Source of the DNA: Schistosoma haematobium
Taxonomy: Eukaryota > Platyhelminthes > Trematoda > Strigeidida > Schistosomatidae
Direction: 5' to 3'
Length of the DNA: 64,000 nt
NCBI RefSeq assembly: GCF_000699445.3
Contig: NC_067196.1
Location: forward strand, 41,073,806-41,137,805
Shown here: positions 12,561 to 24,699 of the stretch, piece by piece
How the letters are laid out: each line of letters opens with the position of its first letter
Position numbering within the stretch: the first letter of the stretch is position 1
Translations under genes and position numbers: made by a program
The notes under the pieces: model-generated
Told to the model about the DNA's origin: nothing
Databases searched by the model: none
What the model saw: the letters and a program-made list of their open reading frames with translations, nothing else

Positions 12561-13555
12561 CTCTTCTGAGTCCCTTATAGGTTCGGATTGACCTTTAGGG
12601 TGGCGGGGATATCAGATTGAACATAAAGTTTCTTCTTGAGAGCAGCCGCCAAAATCTATTCTTGTTCTGTGAAATGAAAAACCTCTGTTCAGCTCCTAAC
12701 TCCTTTGTTCGACGAAAGCCTTTAAAATTGACAGAGACGGATAAGATGTTGAGGACACCTAGAAAGTTGTGTCGAACAACCCATTAGGTTGTAGATGACA
12801 GATGGCATATTGAAATCGCCACCTATTTACCTAGTTACGGAAGTTCATGGGGAAGGTGTAAATATTTCATCTGAATGTGTATCCATTACGTGAGCTGAAC
12901 TTGGTGGTCCACCACTACAATCGATTGTAAACTGATCATGGACACAATTACTACACTGACAAATATAACATTATTCAACAGTTCACATATATTATCCAAC
13001 CATATCTTTGCCTGAATTTTGATGTTAACAGTACATCTGGTAACTATCTTCATACAGTCCTAAATAGGAGATATCGGTTATGCATCAGGTTGCACTACAT
13101 AGGATCCAGTGTGAATTTAACAAGTGAGCTAGAGATTTAAGATGGGCTATCTTATTGCAGGCAGAGCAGAAATCAGACGAAACCACAGGAAGCTGTGAAG
13201 CGACGTTGAAATCGGATAGTTTATCAGATAACCTATTGAACGAGGATTTATTTCACTCAATGCTTAGGCAATTAAGATTGAAAGAGAGCTCTTCATGACT
13301 AACTAATGGTCCCTGTGAAGAAGTATGGTAGTCCTGAGTTAAGATGTTATAAATGACTAGGACGTTTGTTTCGATGCAGCAGACAACAAGATTTGTATGG
13401 GGAAGTCGGGTCAAGTGGCGTTCTGCATCGCTGAGCGGGTTATCAAGACGATTGGTGCTGAAATAATCACCGACAATGCTGTCGTGGATCATTATATTAT
13501 TATACGCCAGTTTTGGTAAATTAAATGGCCGAACTGTCGGCAAATGGAAATTGAC
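12561..13555. other. Weakly recognisable sequence, perhaps the upstream part of the CR1-like remnant
   Basis: Minus-strand frames here are heavily broken. One open frame of 96 codons (13253-13543) has no convincing motif. It may be the decayed endonuclease half of the adjacent minus-strand element, but I could not show that. Confidence 0.25.
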
Positions 13556-13559
13556 TTCA

Positions 13560-14300
13560 AAGAAAATAGTATTGAAGAACTACTCGTAAAGTGATACGCC
13601 AGACGTCTATTTTACCCCCAACAATCCTTATTACGGACAAATGAAATAGCTGTGAGCTCATCTTTAGGTTCAATCTTAGTTGGCTTTCCAGCATGATCAA
13701 GGAACAGATCCTTAACTGAAGCTATCAATGAACTGAGTGTATACTGCATCGACGACCCGTTCATCAGTGCTCATGGCAACAATAATAAAAGAATTATCGA
13801 ATCAGTTTAACAGTTTGCGCATGGCTGTTCACTCCACTGGTGTGGACGAGTGTGACGATCAAATGAATTTCCTTGACATCTCATTAGGGATACGGAATGA
13901 TGGCTGATTGAGCAGAAGCATGTAAGGAAAAAGTTCCTCTCCTTGCCACTACACACTTCGATAGTTCAGCATCCACCCACTACAAAAGAAATATGGTTAA
14001 ATTTTCAGCGAGCGGAGAATAAAGGTCTACTTAGATAAAACCATACAAGAAATGGAATTTGTTAATGACATTCTGATGAAGAATGGTCAGCCGAAATGTT
14101 TAAAGGAGTACGTGAGAGCAGGGAAAAAGAATTTAAAGATGTTGATTACTGGTTGAAAACTCTTATTCCTGAAACTACGATTCAACGTGAGAGTATTCAT
14201 GTTACTTGGGTGACCACAGTAAAAAGAGGATCGGTTTGTCCATCCACGTTCAGGTAATATTCAGCCTCTAGCAACAAATTTGGATCGTTTGTTGTTACCA
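13560..14300 (+). mobile_element. Penelope-like element remnant, reverse transcriptase (copy A)
   Basis: Conceptual plus-strand translation across frameshifts gives ordered blocks typical of Penelope-like reverse transcriptases: a TNEIAVSSSLGSILV block (usual form T.G.AMGSPLSP), a later NQFNSLRMAVHST block, then NFLDISL (FLD..L), and a DILMKNGQPK block (I..IL..NGYP). Many stops break the frame. A one-base difference from copy B at about 14222 (five A versus four) changes the frame locally. The clade assignment rests on motif order only. Confidence 0.5.
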
Positions 14301-14627
14301 TGACCACTGGAAAAGAGTCTACGTGGTTCGTGGGGGGTCTTGTTATGAATAGTGAAAAGATTTATTTCGCTTACAGGTCACGACTCAAATAGCCTGACTG
14401 TCGTGTGTTGATAACCGTCCATTGAGTATTTATACTTAAGTTAATATAAGTAATAGGTGAAAGTACGTCAATGTGTACGTCATAAGGCTTCTGCGAGCTT
14501 ATGTAGAATTTATTTTCTTACTGATTGTCTGAGTCTTCCTATTGGCATATGTGCATCTGAGATAGATTGCCTCGAATTAGCCTTACATCATAAGCATTAT
14601 ACGAATAGATGCATGGTGACTAGCAGT

Positions 14628-14656
14628 AGGATGCCGACTCAGTGGTCTAGAGGTTA
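14628..14656 (+). repeat. tRNA-like SINE head fragment (copy A)
   Basis: A block reading GACTCAGTGGTCTAGAGG followed by TTAGGCG resembles the pol III A-box start of a tRNA-derived SINE. It breaks off after about 30 bases without a B box. The same fragment sits at 60914-60942 in copy B. Confidence 0.35.
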
Positions 14657-15023
14657 GGCGTTTAGTAAAATTATTAACTAATTTCGATAAGTAATCATGA
14701 AATATCAACCTACATGGGTCATATATACGTGATGAAGATAAAATGAATCTGAAAAGTTCATTTATTTGGGTGTTACACAAATAGTGTGTTCTCAATTCAT
14801 TTTTGCATCGGTTGCTTAAATCTTCCTAATAATGTGTTTTATCAGTATGTATTGTAAAGATTTTTCTGGCAAGCTTTTTTCGGCGAGTTAATTTTCTACG
14901 GAATGGGGACGCTAACCCCATGCCCAACCCTCCTCCTTTACCCGGGCAGTAACTCTGAAAGAGCTACAGGCGGAGTTAACAACCAGAGAAAAACTTTTTA
15001 TAGGTACATGGAACGTACGAACA

Positions 15024-15644
15024 ATGTGGGAGACCAAGAAAACCAGTCAAATAGCAACAGAAATGAGGAGATACAACTTGGCAGTACTGGGAATCAGCGA
15101 AACCCATTGGACCCAAGCTGGACAACAAAGTCTAAATACGGGAGAGATGCTACTATACTCCGGTCACGAAGAGAAAAATGCTCAACACACTCAGGGAGTT
15201 GCTCTAATGTTTTGCAAAGTAGCACGAAATGCACTTGTGGGACGGAAATCTCACGGATCCAGAATCATCAAAGCATCATTCAAAACAAAGAAGGAGGGGA
15301 TCACAATGAATATTATCCAGTGTTATGCACCCACCAATGATAGCAACGATAACATTAAAGATCAATTCTACGAGCGGCTTCAGTCAATCATAGAGAAGTG
15401 CCCAAGAAGGGACCTCACCATTCTGATAGGAGATCTAAACGCCAAAGTTGCAATAGACAACATCGGATATGAAGATATTATGGGACGACATGGACTGGGA
15501 CAGAGAAACAAAAATGGAGAAAGATTTGCAAATCTACTGAAGGAAGAAGAAACTACCATGGAGGACAACTGGAAAGGCATCAAAGAAGCATTAACTTCAA
15601 CGTGTCAAGAGGTTCTGGGCCTAAAGAAACACCATCATAAGTAG
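15024..15644 (+). pseudogene. RTE endonuclease domain, internally deleted
   Basis: The 206-codon frame carries apurinic/apyrimidinic-type endonuclease blocks: LGISETHWTQ near residue 23, IIQCYAPTND near residue 95 and ILIGDLNAKV near residue 127. The C-terminal SDH catalytic block is absent. Around residue 170 the frame jumps from RFANLL into a later linker (KEEETTMEDNWKGIKEALTS), so part of the coding sequence was lost between two similar LL(K)EEE stretches. It continues out of frame into 15771-15974. Confidence 0.8.
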
Positions 15645-15770
15645 TGGATCTCTATAGAAACTCTGGACAAGATCAAAGAAAGGAAGAACAAGAAGGCAGC
15701 AATTAACAACAGCCGAACACGAGCAGAGAAAGTCCAAGCACAAGCTGAATACACAGAAGCAAACAAGCAA

Positions 15771-15974
15771 GTGAAGGGGAGCATTAGAACCGACAGGAAG
15801 AAGTACGTGGAAGAACTAGCAACGACAGCAGAAAAAGCTGCAAGGGAAGGAAATGTGAAACAGCTTCACGATACAACGAAGAAACTATCAGGGAAATACA
15901 GTAAACCAGAGAGGCCGGTCAAAGACAAAGAAGGCAAGCCAATCACTGAAATTCAACAACAGCGAAACAGATAG
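15771..15974 (+). pseudogene. RTE linker between endonuclease and reverse transcriptase
   Basis: A 67-codon Lys/Glu-rich frame (DRKKYVEELATTAEKAAREG, then LSGKYSKPERPVKDKEG) corresponds to the linker upstream of the RTE reverse transcriptase. A stop follows after an EIQQQRNR segment, and the expected following segment is missing. Confidence 0.65.
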
Positions 15975-16009
15975 ATAGAATACTTCGAGCGGCACACACA
16001 GATCTTCCT

Positions 16010-17494
16010 ATGTATGTCAATCCACCAACGAAGGAAGAAATCAGAATGGCCATCAGACAAATCAAGAGAGGGAAAGCAGCAGAACCCGACAACATACCAG
16101 CTGAAGCACTGAAGTCAGACGTCGAAGTGACTACAAACATGCTTCACCTTCTATTCAAAAAGATTTGGGAGGAGGAACAAGTGCCGATGGACTGGAAAGA
16201 AGGACACCTCATCAAGATTTCAAAGAAAGGAGATCTGAGCAAATGTGAAAACTACAGAGGAATCACACTACTGTCAGTACCGGGAAGAGTCTTCAACAGA
16301 GTTTTGCTGAACCGGATGAAAGATGCAGTAGACGCCCAACTTCGAGATCAACAAGCTGAATCCCGTAAGGATCGGTCGTGCACAGACCAAATTGCAACAC
16401 TACGGATCATCGTCGAACAATCAATAGAGTGAAACTCAACACTGTACATCAACTTTATTGATTATGAAAAGGCATTCGACAGTGTAGATAGGAGGACTTT
16501 ATGGAAACTTCTTCGACACTACGGAGTTCCTGAGAAGATTGTCAATATTATCCGGAACTCATACGACGGACTACAGTGCAAAGTAGTGCATGGAGGACAG
16601 CTGACAGATGCATTCCAAGTAAGGACCGGAGTCAGACAAGGCTGTTTACTCTCTCCCTTCCTCTTTCTTCTGGTGGTCGACTGGATTATGAAGACCTCAA
16701 CATCTGAAGGAAAACACGGAATACAATGGACAGTTCAGAACCAATTTGACGATTTGGACTTCGCAGATGACCTCGCCCTCTCTACATCAGTAGGCCTCAA
16801 AATACACAAAGGGAAAACCAAGGTCCTCAAATACAACACGGAGAACAGCAATCCAATCACTCTTGATGACGAAACTCTGGAAGATGTAGGATCCTTCAAA
16901 TACCTGGCAAGCATCACCGATGAACAAGGAGGTTCAGATGCAGACTCAAAGGTGAGGATTGGCAAAGGAAGGACAGCGTTTCTACAATTGAAGAACATAT
17001 GGAACTCAAAACAACTTTCAACCAATATCAAAGTCGGAATCTTCAATACGAACGTCAAGGCAGTTCTATTGTACGGAGCTGAAACTTGGAGAACTACAAC
17101 AACCACCATCAAGAAGGTACAAGTATTTATAAATAATTGTCTACGCAAGATACTCAACATCCATTTGCCGGATACCATCGGTAACAGCCTTCTGTGGGAG
17201 AAAACAAACCAGCTTCCAGCTGAAGAAGAATTTAGGAAAAGACGATGGAAATGGATAGGACATACACTACGCAAATCATCAAACTGCATCACGAGACAAG
17301 CGCTGACTTGGAATTCTGAAGGGAAGCGGAAAAGAGGAAAGCCGAAGAACACATTACGTCGGAAAATAGAAGCAGATATGAAAAAGATGAATAACAACTG
17401 GGACAAGCTGGAAGGGATTGCCCAGGACAGGGTTGGATGGCGAATGCTGGTGAGCGGCCTATGTTTCTTTACGAAGAGTAACAGGCATAAGTAA
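16010..17494 (+). pseudogene. RTE reverse transcriptase with premature stop
   Basis: Two frame-compatible segments (16010-16432 and 16586-17494) cover the reverse transcriptase. They include an IKRGKAAEPDNIPAE finger block, [20 protein letters not shown] (at about 16450, just after the TGA at 16430-16432), [15 protein letters not shown] and FADD (catalytic box, about 16760). The C-terminal [16 protein letters not shown] region with Lys/Arg clusters is complete and ends in TAA at 17494. The FADD box is followed directly by LALSTSVGL, so about 20 residues are missing there. Confidence 0.8.
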
Positions 17495-17559
17495 GTAATT
17501 GTAAGATTGTTAATTTTTTGACTGAGGTCACGAATCGATCAACTTTAACCACTATTGAA

Positions 17560-18030
17560 AAATTGGAAGATCTGGAAAACCATTTCTTCTTAGTATGGGA
17601 TTCCGCAATAGTGCTCATCTACAATGCCGCTGCGGGTTTCCAACCCAGAACCTTCGGTTTTGCGCACGAACGCTAAACTTCCAGGCCGCCAAGCTGGTAT
17701 TCAACAGTGTTAATGTCTAACTTCAAACAATCTGCGAAATCGCGCTACCGCCTTCCATTGTCTGAGCTAGATGCCTGTCTCTACCGACACGGATTAACTC
17801 CACAGGCTACGACTTTTCACGAGAACTCCGAGAAGTGCCTAACGAACCTAGTGATCGGTCATTAACGCCTTCGGATGCCAACTCCATGGTCTGGCAGTTG
17901 AGCGTTCGCGCGCGTAACTGATTTTTCTAGGCTCTTATCCCGATCGTGGACGCGCACTGATGAGGAGTCCCATACTAGGATGAGATGGATGTCAAGTGCT
18001 TCCAGGTTTTTAATGATGCATTTTCAATTA
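17560..18030 (+). repeat. SINE-derived block with tRNA-like heads (copy A)
   Basis: Two tRNA-like segments are visible. One reads on the minus strand around 17600-17700, with a GGTTCTGGGTTGGAAACCC B-box-like piece. The other reads on the plus strand from about 17885 (TGGTCTGGCAGTTGAGCG). The plus-strand one runs into a hammerhead-type core at 17957. This arrangement matches Sm-alpha-like schistosome SINEs. Copy B carries the same block at 61200-61670. Confidence 0.5.
17957..17988 (+). ncRNA. Decayed hammerhead ribozyme core of a SINE (copy A)
   Basis: The sequence starts CTGATGAGGAGTCCCATACT, a hammerhead CUGAUGA box followed by a stem II region with CCC/GG pairing. The second conserved box, normally GAAA, reads GAGA here (TAGGATGAGATGG). 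The core is therefore altered at an invariant position and probably does not cleave. Identification is by resemblance to the schistosome satellite/SINE hammerhead. Confidence 0.45.
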
Positions 18031-19232
18031 TACACTTCAGATGCTTAGGAATGGAATTTGTATAGAAGAAAAGAGAGAGAAAAGAACAGAGGAAATAAAT
18101 ATCGTGTGTTGTAAGGGATTGTCCATGGTAATAATAATAACATAAGTAATGATAAATATGAGCATAAGCGGACCTTGAATATTTATATGAAAGAATAGAC
18201 AACAAAACAGAATCGGCAGACAAACGAACGGAATTTCAAAGGTCCTACTTTGTCTTACAATTCATTAGATAGACATCAGACCATGTCTGTGCAAATCACT
18301 GGTAGTCACAATAATGTTTAATAGACGACATAAACCATCTTTGAAAAGATAGTCATCAAGGAGAATTTGAACCCTCCGTTAGTTTTGATGCTACGAAGAA
18401 TTGGTTGAAGTCCATTCCACATGGTTTAATAGAGAATACTAAGGGAATTCTGACGTTAGTTTGTGTAAGTTCTCGAAATCGACAGAGTATTTTTTTCACC
18501 GCGCAGGTTGTGGGGCGATATCATAGATTACAAAGGGATGGATGTCGAAGGGTAAGGAATACCATTTATATGCCAGTGGATAAGACAACGTCCAACTTAA
18601 TACACCTGATCCAGAGAGGTTCCAACTTGAGTTGCTGACATCTTTGGTGATGGTTCCTGTTTTCGGAATACCCCTAAACGGCTTTAGTGAACTTTCTTGG
18701 AAAACTTTCAGTTTTTATCAAATAAATGTGCTTGAAATTACTGTCAACTGAACTATCATATTCAAGAATGAGCATGATCCATTTTTAAATAATATTAATC
18801 TAGATTCGATGTTATTGGAACTTACCACTATAAATCGAATGAGCTTGCTTACTTTGGGCACTTGCGATACAACGTGATCGGAACAGTTCAAACTGTCGTA
18901 TTACCTCAAACTCAAGTCATGAACAATTCTGAGGGGTTCCTCTACGTGTTTGTGTAGAACCAGATTTAAGATAGTGCAGCAGCCAGTGTGAATGAATCCA
19001 CTTTTGTCAACATTTAGTGGCAGATTTCACGACACTTTTCTTATAACTTGTTTGTGTACTCTTGGGTAACTGCTGAAATATAGCTTTCTTTGGTGAGAGA
19101 AGAGAATCAGTAAACCACGTTTAGGTAGTAGGCGAAAAGGAGAGGTTTACCGTATTGAAAGCGTGAGCACGGGTCATAGGTTAAAAGGAGAAATAGTAAT
19201 CAGCCAATCACACTTTAGAATTTATATTCACA
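18031..19232. other. Unannotated right part of duplication copy A
   Basis: No motif-bearing frame or known repeat was recognised. Short frames at 17975-18223 (minus) and 18405-18638 (plus) recur at 61615-61863 and 62045-62278 only because the region is duplicated. Confidence 0.4.
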
Positions 19233-21599
19233 GTCTTAGAGTGGTATGATTCATACCATATTTCTTGTAATTTTAGAAATGCCTTTTCGAACGATTAATT
19301 GCCAACACTTTTTCATATAATAACTAGCTTACTTGAAGACGACTTCTTTGGAAATTTACTGTATGTATTCTTAGTGATCGAATTAAAAAGTAGACTTCTT
19401 GCCTTGTACTTCTAAAGCATTTGCAACTAAGACGCTAATTTGTGTAAATGGGAATTATAATAATGTCTCATCTTCATGTTATTTACGTATTCAGTTACTT
19501 TCTGGCTGAAAACACAATATCTATCTTGCCCGACGATCTGGTGATTGGAGCTTCCACAATATTATGGTAAATTACTAATATCTGAATGCTTTCGTAATTC
19601 TGATATTAATACCTTAGATTAAGTTCATTACAGTAAAACGTCTTTGTGGCTAACTAAATGCTCACATTGCAGAAAAACAACTTAACTTTACCAATGTATT
19701 ATTTTACAATGCGCACTTTAACCGCGTGAATAAACCATTCACTAAGCATTCGATTGTTTTGCGTGTTTAGTAAATGAGGCTAAACTAATTGTTTATTGGC
19801 TGTGCTAGTTCGTACTACTTAAATTAACGATTTTTGCCAGTAAGTAACGAACGATATAAGAAGGGTATGTGTCTTTATATCAATGTCTAAAGAATTCTTC
19901 TTATACTGTCTGCATGGTTTGGCTCAACTAATTTATGGATGTAGTTATGTAGAGTGACACAACAATTAGTTTTCTTAACAGTAAAGATTACAGCAAGACC
20001 CTTAAACTATGATATAACAGCTAAGTGCAGTGGCCTGATAAACTAATCTCGTTTTAATGATTGTTTGGTGATAAAATAGAAAAATCCGAAAGTATTATTA
20101 GATAGATTCATCTCAGTCTATACCAACTTACTTACGTAGTACACCTTATTCTCATGTCTGAAACGGATAGTCGCCAAATAAAACCTGTGTGATCAGGCGA
20201 TATCTCAACAGAGTATAGAATGACTACCTAATGAAACTACCTCAACTGTAAACAAAATAATAGAATTACAGAAACCTTGAAATATCAGACTTTGAAAAGC
20301 CAAATCATGAGAAAGTCAGAGAAGTTGAGGAGAGCGGTGCTCTCTAACAACGCCGTATGAGTGTTTTAGTAAAGAAACAAATGCGATCTCAGCAGTATAC
20401 TCAGGTACAATGTAACAAATTGATGTGTGATACATGCCTCCTCGTTTCATATCGTTACCACATGCAAAACGGTTGCTGCGAATTATAGACCGAATAGACA
20501 CTTAAATAAACTCAACAATTTGGATACGTGCACATGACATGTTTCCACGGGTGTCTGCATGCCCTAGAAACGCTACAGACTAATCCCAATATAGACTGAT
20601 GGTGTCTCATTACAATCGACGAGAACTATGATTTCGAAGCACTAAATTCCACTGTGCGACAGTAAGAAATCATACTAATTGCTAACACAGCAGTTTGCCA
20701 ACGTAAAATCAGCTGTAGCCGGTGGTGTCAAACACAAACCCATGTACAATTTAAATCCAAAGTTCAATAGTGAATATTGTAACATGTTTTAAAATAGTGA
20801 TGTCTGGAAAACAAATAAAGCTTTACGCAACTGTATAACAGCATTTTCCCGATCCATTAGAAGCAAATATCATCGTTTCCGACAACGATTTCACAATTAG
20901 CTCGTTCAAACTGAATTCGTTTAAGTGAAGAGTAGTGGCTAGATTGTCGTTTTCGTTAGAGGCCCGACGCACAAATCGGCCAAACCACGATTGTTTGGCG
21001 CAAAATGTTCCTGATTTGATGCGCTGAAATGCAAAAGTACAAAAATCAACCCCGTTGATAATGATAAACCGAAGCTGCAGTTGTACATATTCAGTTTGAC
21101 AAAGTTATTTAAAAACAAGCTTGGACTTAGGTTGGAAGAAGATAAGCTGGCAGTCTTGGTAATAATTCAACTTGACACACTTTCATTCACCTTAGAAGAA
21201 CCAGTACTCATGGACTTGAGTTAACCATGTAAATACTTCGCAACGGACGTTTGTTAGTCTCTGATATCTCGGGGAATCTTAAAGTCCTCCTGAAACCAAC
21301 TAATCATGATGATTTAAGATTATCAACAACGTTCAGTTTACTAAGAACTCCCCAAGAGTTCGAGTAATTCCAGGTATATTTAGCTTAGTTGACTACAAAC
21401 TTAAAAGTGCATAGATATTCCCTTAAACTTATATCAGTACATCACAAAAATCGCCTTACAATCACATTTCAGCGGCATGCAAGTGCGGGACGTTTCTGAG
21501 AATAATACAAGCTTTTTCAACTGCCAGTTAGAGAAACAGGAAAAACCTGTTTTAAAGCCATGCTGTTTCTCAGAAAGAATAAACTTTTTTACAACCTTA
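19233..21599. other. Unannotated AT-rich sequence
   Basis: I see no coding region, RNA gene or recognised element on either strand between the end of duplication copy A and the CR1 element. Confidence 0.4.
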
Positions 21600-22623
21600 A
21601 CAACTACTCTAAATTAGGCCTAAGGGTCGATCGTCTTCAGGTCTATATCATATCTTTTGAAGACAGGACTTGCTATGGCGTTCCTCCAGTTTTTTGGTGA
21701 TCTACCTTGGGTCGCCGATTGATTAAAACATATGCTCAAGGGATTCTTGAGAGGATTTGCTAATTCCTTTAGTAACCTAGGATGCATTTCATCAGGTCCC
21801 ATGGATTCGCCTATATTAAGTTCATTTAGCATGCCAAAGACACCGAGTTCTTTAACTGTCACAGCGTTCAGTGTGTGTATGTGTGTGAGGTTTGTATGAA
21901 CTGAAGAAGCGGATATCTCTACGGTATATACATTGCTAAAGTAGTTTGTGAATACCTAAGCTTTACCATAGTCATCCTTAATTAATGATGCAGTACTAAT
22001 GCTTCCCCATAATTCTGAAATATTTTCCCTTCTCTTAGTCATTTGTTTTATGTACGAGTATAAGCGTTTAAGATATTCTATGAACTCCCCAACAAGTTTT
22101 CCCTCGTACAACCTTCTAGACTTGCGAAGAGTTCAGACACAAATATTTCAAGCTTCTCGATGTTGAAATTTTGTCTCATCAGCACACAGTAACGTAAATC
22201 TCTCCGAGATTTTATGAAGGCCGCGAACCTCTCTAATGAACTATGATGAGGAGTTGCTCGGACCCCTTTGTGTAGTCCAGGGAATGTGCGGCACAGTAAC
22301 TTATGTACATATTTATGAATACAACCCAATCTGTTTGAACAAGGTACTCTGGCTCTATTGTCCAATCTACTGAGGATGCTGAGTATATAATATCTCGTAT
22401 ATTTGCTTTCCAAACGTTAGGTCTGAGTTGAGCGGAAGCGTGGTCGGTTTTAACAATTATATGAAAATCAGAGATTAAAACTGCATAATCACTTTTACCT
22501 TAGGATGGCATTTGGTCGAGGTTTTTGACGTCAACCTCATAAAGGGTCAATATCAGATCTAGTAAGGGTGATTTGGAACCCCGATCGTATCCAGTTGCTT
22601 CCATATGTTGCACCGGAGCACGT

Positions 22624-22722
22624 CAGTCAGTAACGACGTAGAACTTCGTACGTACTTACATCAGTTCAAGTCGCCACACCGCATTAGCACAGAGATACAA
22701 TTGTCGAACCAAATCCCATAGA
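22624..22722 (-). mobile_element. Very short 3'-end insertion of an RTE-type element inside CR1
   Basis: About 99 bp match the 3' terminus of the element at 26511-30459: CAGTCAGT-type tail, CGTACGTAC and TTGCCACACC-like segments, ending at CAAATCCC.TAG. It is flanked by AGCACG on the left and AGCATG on the right, a plausible six-base target duplication with one mismatch. It therefore looks like an extremely 5'-truncated retrotransposition event into the older CR1 copy. Confidence 0.65.
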
Positions 22723-23603
22723 GCATGTGTGATAACTATATCAACTAGCTTCTGTTCGAAGGAACTTTCTGACGGTCCAAGCCCCAGAATTTTCCAGATT
22801 ACTGTGGCTGCACTAAAGTCTCCTAGGATTAGACATCGATCACTTCGTGACCAATTATTGGGACCATCTAACAAGACCTCATTCACCTCACAGTTTGAAG
22901 TGAGGTAGACCAGGCCAATAAGCGACTTTTCCTGTGTATTCCAAGCGACATCTAACTAACCCATATATCCCACTCTCATGAGATACATTATCACTAGTCG
23001 TCAGTGGAATAGTATTTCTAATGAATAGAGCTACACTTAATTCTTTACACTTCTGGATACTTTCGCATCTTGCTAACGTGTAATCCTAAAAACCAAGTTC
23101 CCTAGTGTCTATAAACTGCATCAGCCAAGTTTCTGTGACTGCGATTACATCTGGCTTGATAGTCTATTTGTACACCTAGTTCCGATCGCTTGATGAGCGA
23201 GCTCCGGGAGTTTATGTAACAGATCCGAAAACCATTTAAATAGCTTCGTGCTGCACCCGAAGTGGCTTAGACATCATTCTCCGTCAAGGCCTCGCCACCC
23301 AAAAATTTACGATTTTAAGGTCCCTCTCACTAGAATCTGACCTTAGTTTTAGTTATTTTTCAATTCACCGTCGTTTTATACGGTTGGTAAACGTTAATTC
23401 TTTATAAGCCCTTCATTTTATATCCATTCTGTAGTATTAAGTCCCTTTCACTGGGAGATTTAAACGCTACGTTTAGCAGCCTGGTTTGACTCTGTTTTTA
23501 GTCGACTTGGCTACCTAAGCTATAAACCTTTAAAAAGGCGACTCCGGAGATATCCTGAGGTATTATCTGGTTTAGTAGCTCTCGTATCAACTCAATATCA
23601 TGT

Positions 23604-23879
23604 TCAAAACGAATCCTGGGCTTTCAGTCTCTTTGACTCTATAAAAGACAACTGACCTGTCACTATGACCAGTCTTTTATTTCTTAGATGCTTTTGGGGA
23701 GGGATGGTTGGCTCTTCTTTAATAACATTGTGCTGTTTCTTATTTTCGACCTGTACGCATTTATCAACCTTCGTAGGATTAGCAACCACTGCCACATCAA
23801 ACACACTGGCGGATCCTGGATGATTGTCGATGTCTTGGGTAGTCAGATTGTTTTCTCTGCTAGAAACTGACCTAGTCAT
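23604..23879 (-). pseudogene. CR1 ORF1-like fragment
   Basis: This 91-codon frame extends upstream in the same reading sense through a RPLNGGEQGKPRKPNRM segment. It is rich in Lys, Asn and Gln and matches the style of schistosome CR1 ORF1 (a PQKH.RNKRLV block), but it lacks any complete domain. It is 5' of the endonuclease part of the same element. Confidence 0.5.
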
Positions 23880-24045
23880 GCGATTGGGTTTTCTAGGTTT
23901 TCCCTGCTCACCGCCATTTAGAGGCCGGGTGAGAGAAGCAGCTAACGTTTTTAGGCTTTTATTTGTGACAGTATTGTTTGATGCCAGTCATTCTTCCTTT
24001 GATCCATATAAGACAATCGATACTGAGCTTATTTGATTTGTCTAT

Positions 24046-24695
24046 CGGCAGAGTGGATTCTGTTTGATATGCGTCAACCACATTCGCTAATACTGTTTTG
24101 AGTGACATTTAACATTCAATTAGCCTCAGTTAGCAGGCTGTTTGCCCTTAAGCGGTACTGCTGACTGAATCACATATTCGAAATTATTGCGCTACCGGCT
24201 TCTTGTGTCTCAATCCCAAGGTTTTGTTATCTCTAATTTCAGTCGATTGCTTTCATTCTAATATGTAAGTGCATCCCATAAGGTTACTAAGTTGTGGACT
24301 CACTTTTTATCCAGATTATTTCACAATCTTTTAGCACACAAAGTACCTTCATGCTAGATCCAAACCTAGAAGTTTGGATATATCCAAATCTGAACCTTAA
24401 AGAACTACATCTAGATGGTTTGTCGTTTGTTCTCAGTAATTACAGATCCACCGTCTGTCCGATTAATTCCAAGGCACATTTAACAGCCAACAAATAATGT
24501 TCCATAGTCTTTTCGTCTCGTACGATTCCGTGGTAAATCCTGAAGAGTGGGAATGCCCCACCCCAAGAAAATAAAACCGAGTGCTTCGCGGCTCCATGTT
24601 TCTGCAAAGTGGGTAGCCGCACGAGAACCGTCGGGTGCGCATCACTTGTCACTTTTTCCCCACACCGTAATCTTATGCTTAGTTATCCGCCTTAT
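24046..24695. other. Unannotated sequence
   Basis: A moderately GC-rich patch at about 24540-24660 precedes the RTE 5' fragment and may belong to it. No coding motif was recognised. Confidence 0.3.
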
Positions 24696-24699
24696 CATG

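Larger units (their letters stand above)
14863..17499 (+). mobile_element. RTE/SR2-like non-LTR retrotransposon inserted in copy A
   Basis: This 2.64-kb element carries its own 5' leader, an endonuclease-reverse transcriptase reading region and a GTAAGTAA tail. It is flanked by an imperfect direct repeat: TGTAAAGATT at 14853-14862 and TGTAAGATT at 17500-17508. Copy B has one copy of this site and no element. The element is dead. The end of the endonuclease is deleted near 15540, a short segment is missing near 15970, an in-frame TGA replaces a codon at 16430-16432, and about 20 residues are missing after the FADD box. It inserted after the duplication. Confidence 0.9.
9978..19232 (+). repeat. 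Segmental duplication, copy A
   Basis: From TAGTTGGAGGCAC to TTTATATTCACA this stretch is colinear and in direct orientation with 54804-62872. In the stretches I compared, differences are sparse single-base changes, on the order of 1-2%. Two large differences exist: an RTE insertion at 14863-17499 present only here, and about 1.46 kb present only in copy B, at the point corresponding to 11443 here. No intact host gene was found in it. The content is old mobile DNA and unannotated sequence. Confidence 0.93.
21600..24045 (-). mobile_element. CR1/SR1-like non-LTR retrotransposon, 3'-truncated and decayed
   Basis: On the minus strand the order is ORF1-like region (about 23880-23600), endonuclease (about 23280-22450) and start of reverse transcriptase (22413-21620). 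The ORF1 part has a NNLTTQDID then PQKHLRNKRLVIV block. The endonuclease part has CLILGDFSAATVIW (usual form GDFN.P..DW). The RT part has SMGPDEMHPRLLKELA and NWRNAIASPVFK. The element stops just before NYRPIS-type motifs, so the palm and 3' end are missing, which is unusual for an element that is normally lost from its 5' end. Multiple stops and a nested fragment at 22624-22722 also disable it. Confidence 0.75.

Noticed and set aside
13253..13543. 96-codon minus-strand frame duplicated at 59540-59830 as a conserved gene
   Set aside because: The conservation is explained by the recent segmental duplication, and the frame lies among decayed mobile elements.
14628..14656. Functional tRNA gene
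   Set aside because: Only an A-box-like start is present, without anticodon arm, B box or acceptor pairing. It fits a SINE head fragment.
16735..17406. 223-codon minus-strand frame opposite the RTE reverse transcriptase
   Set aside because: It is a shadow of the coding strand, which has clear RT motifs. No independent evidence.
20316..20501. 61-codon minus-strand frame in the unannotated stretch
   Set aside because: Length expected by chance and no recognisable feature.
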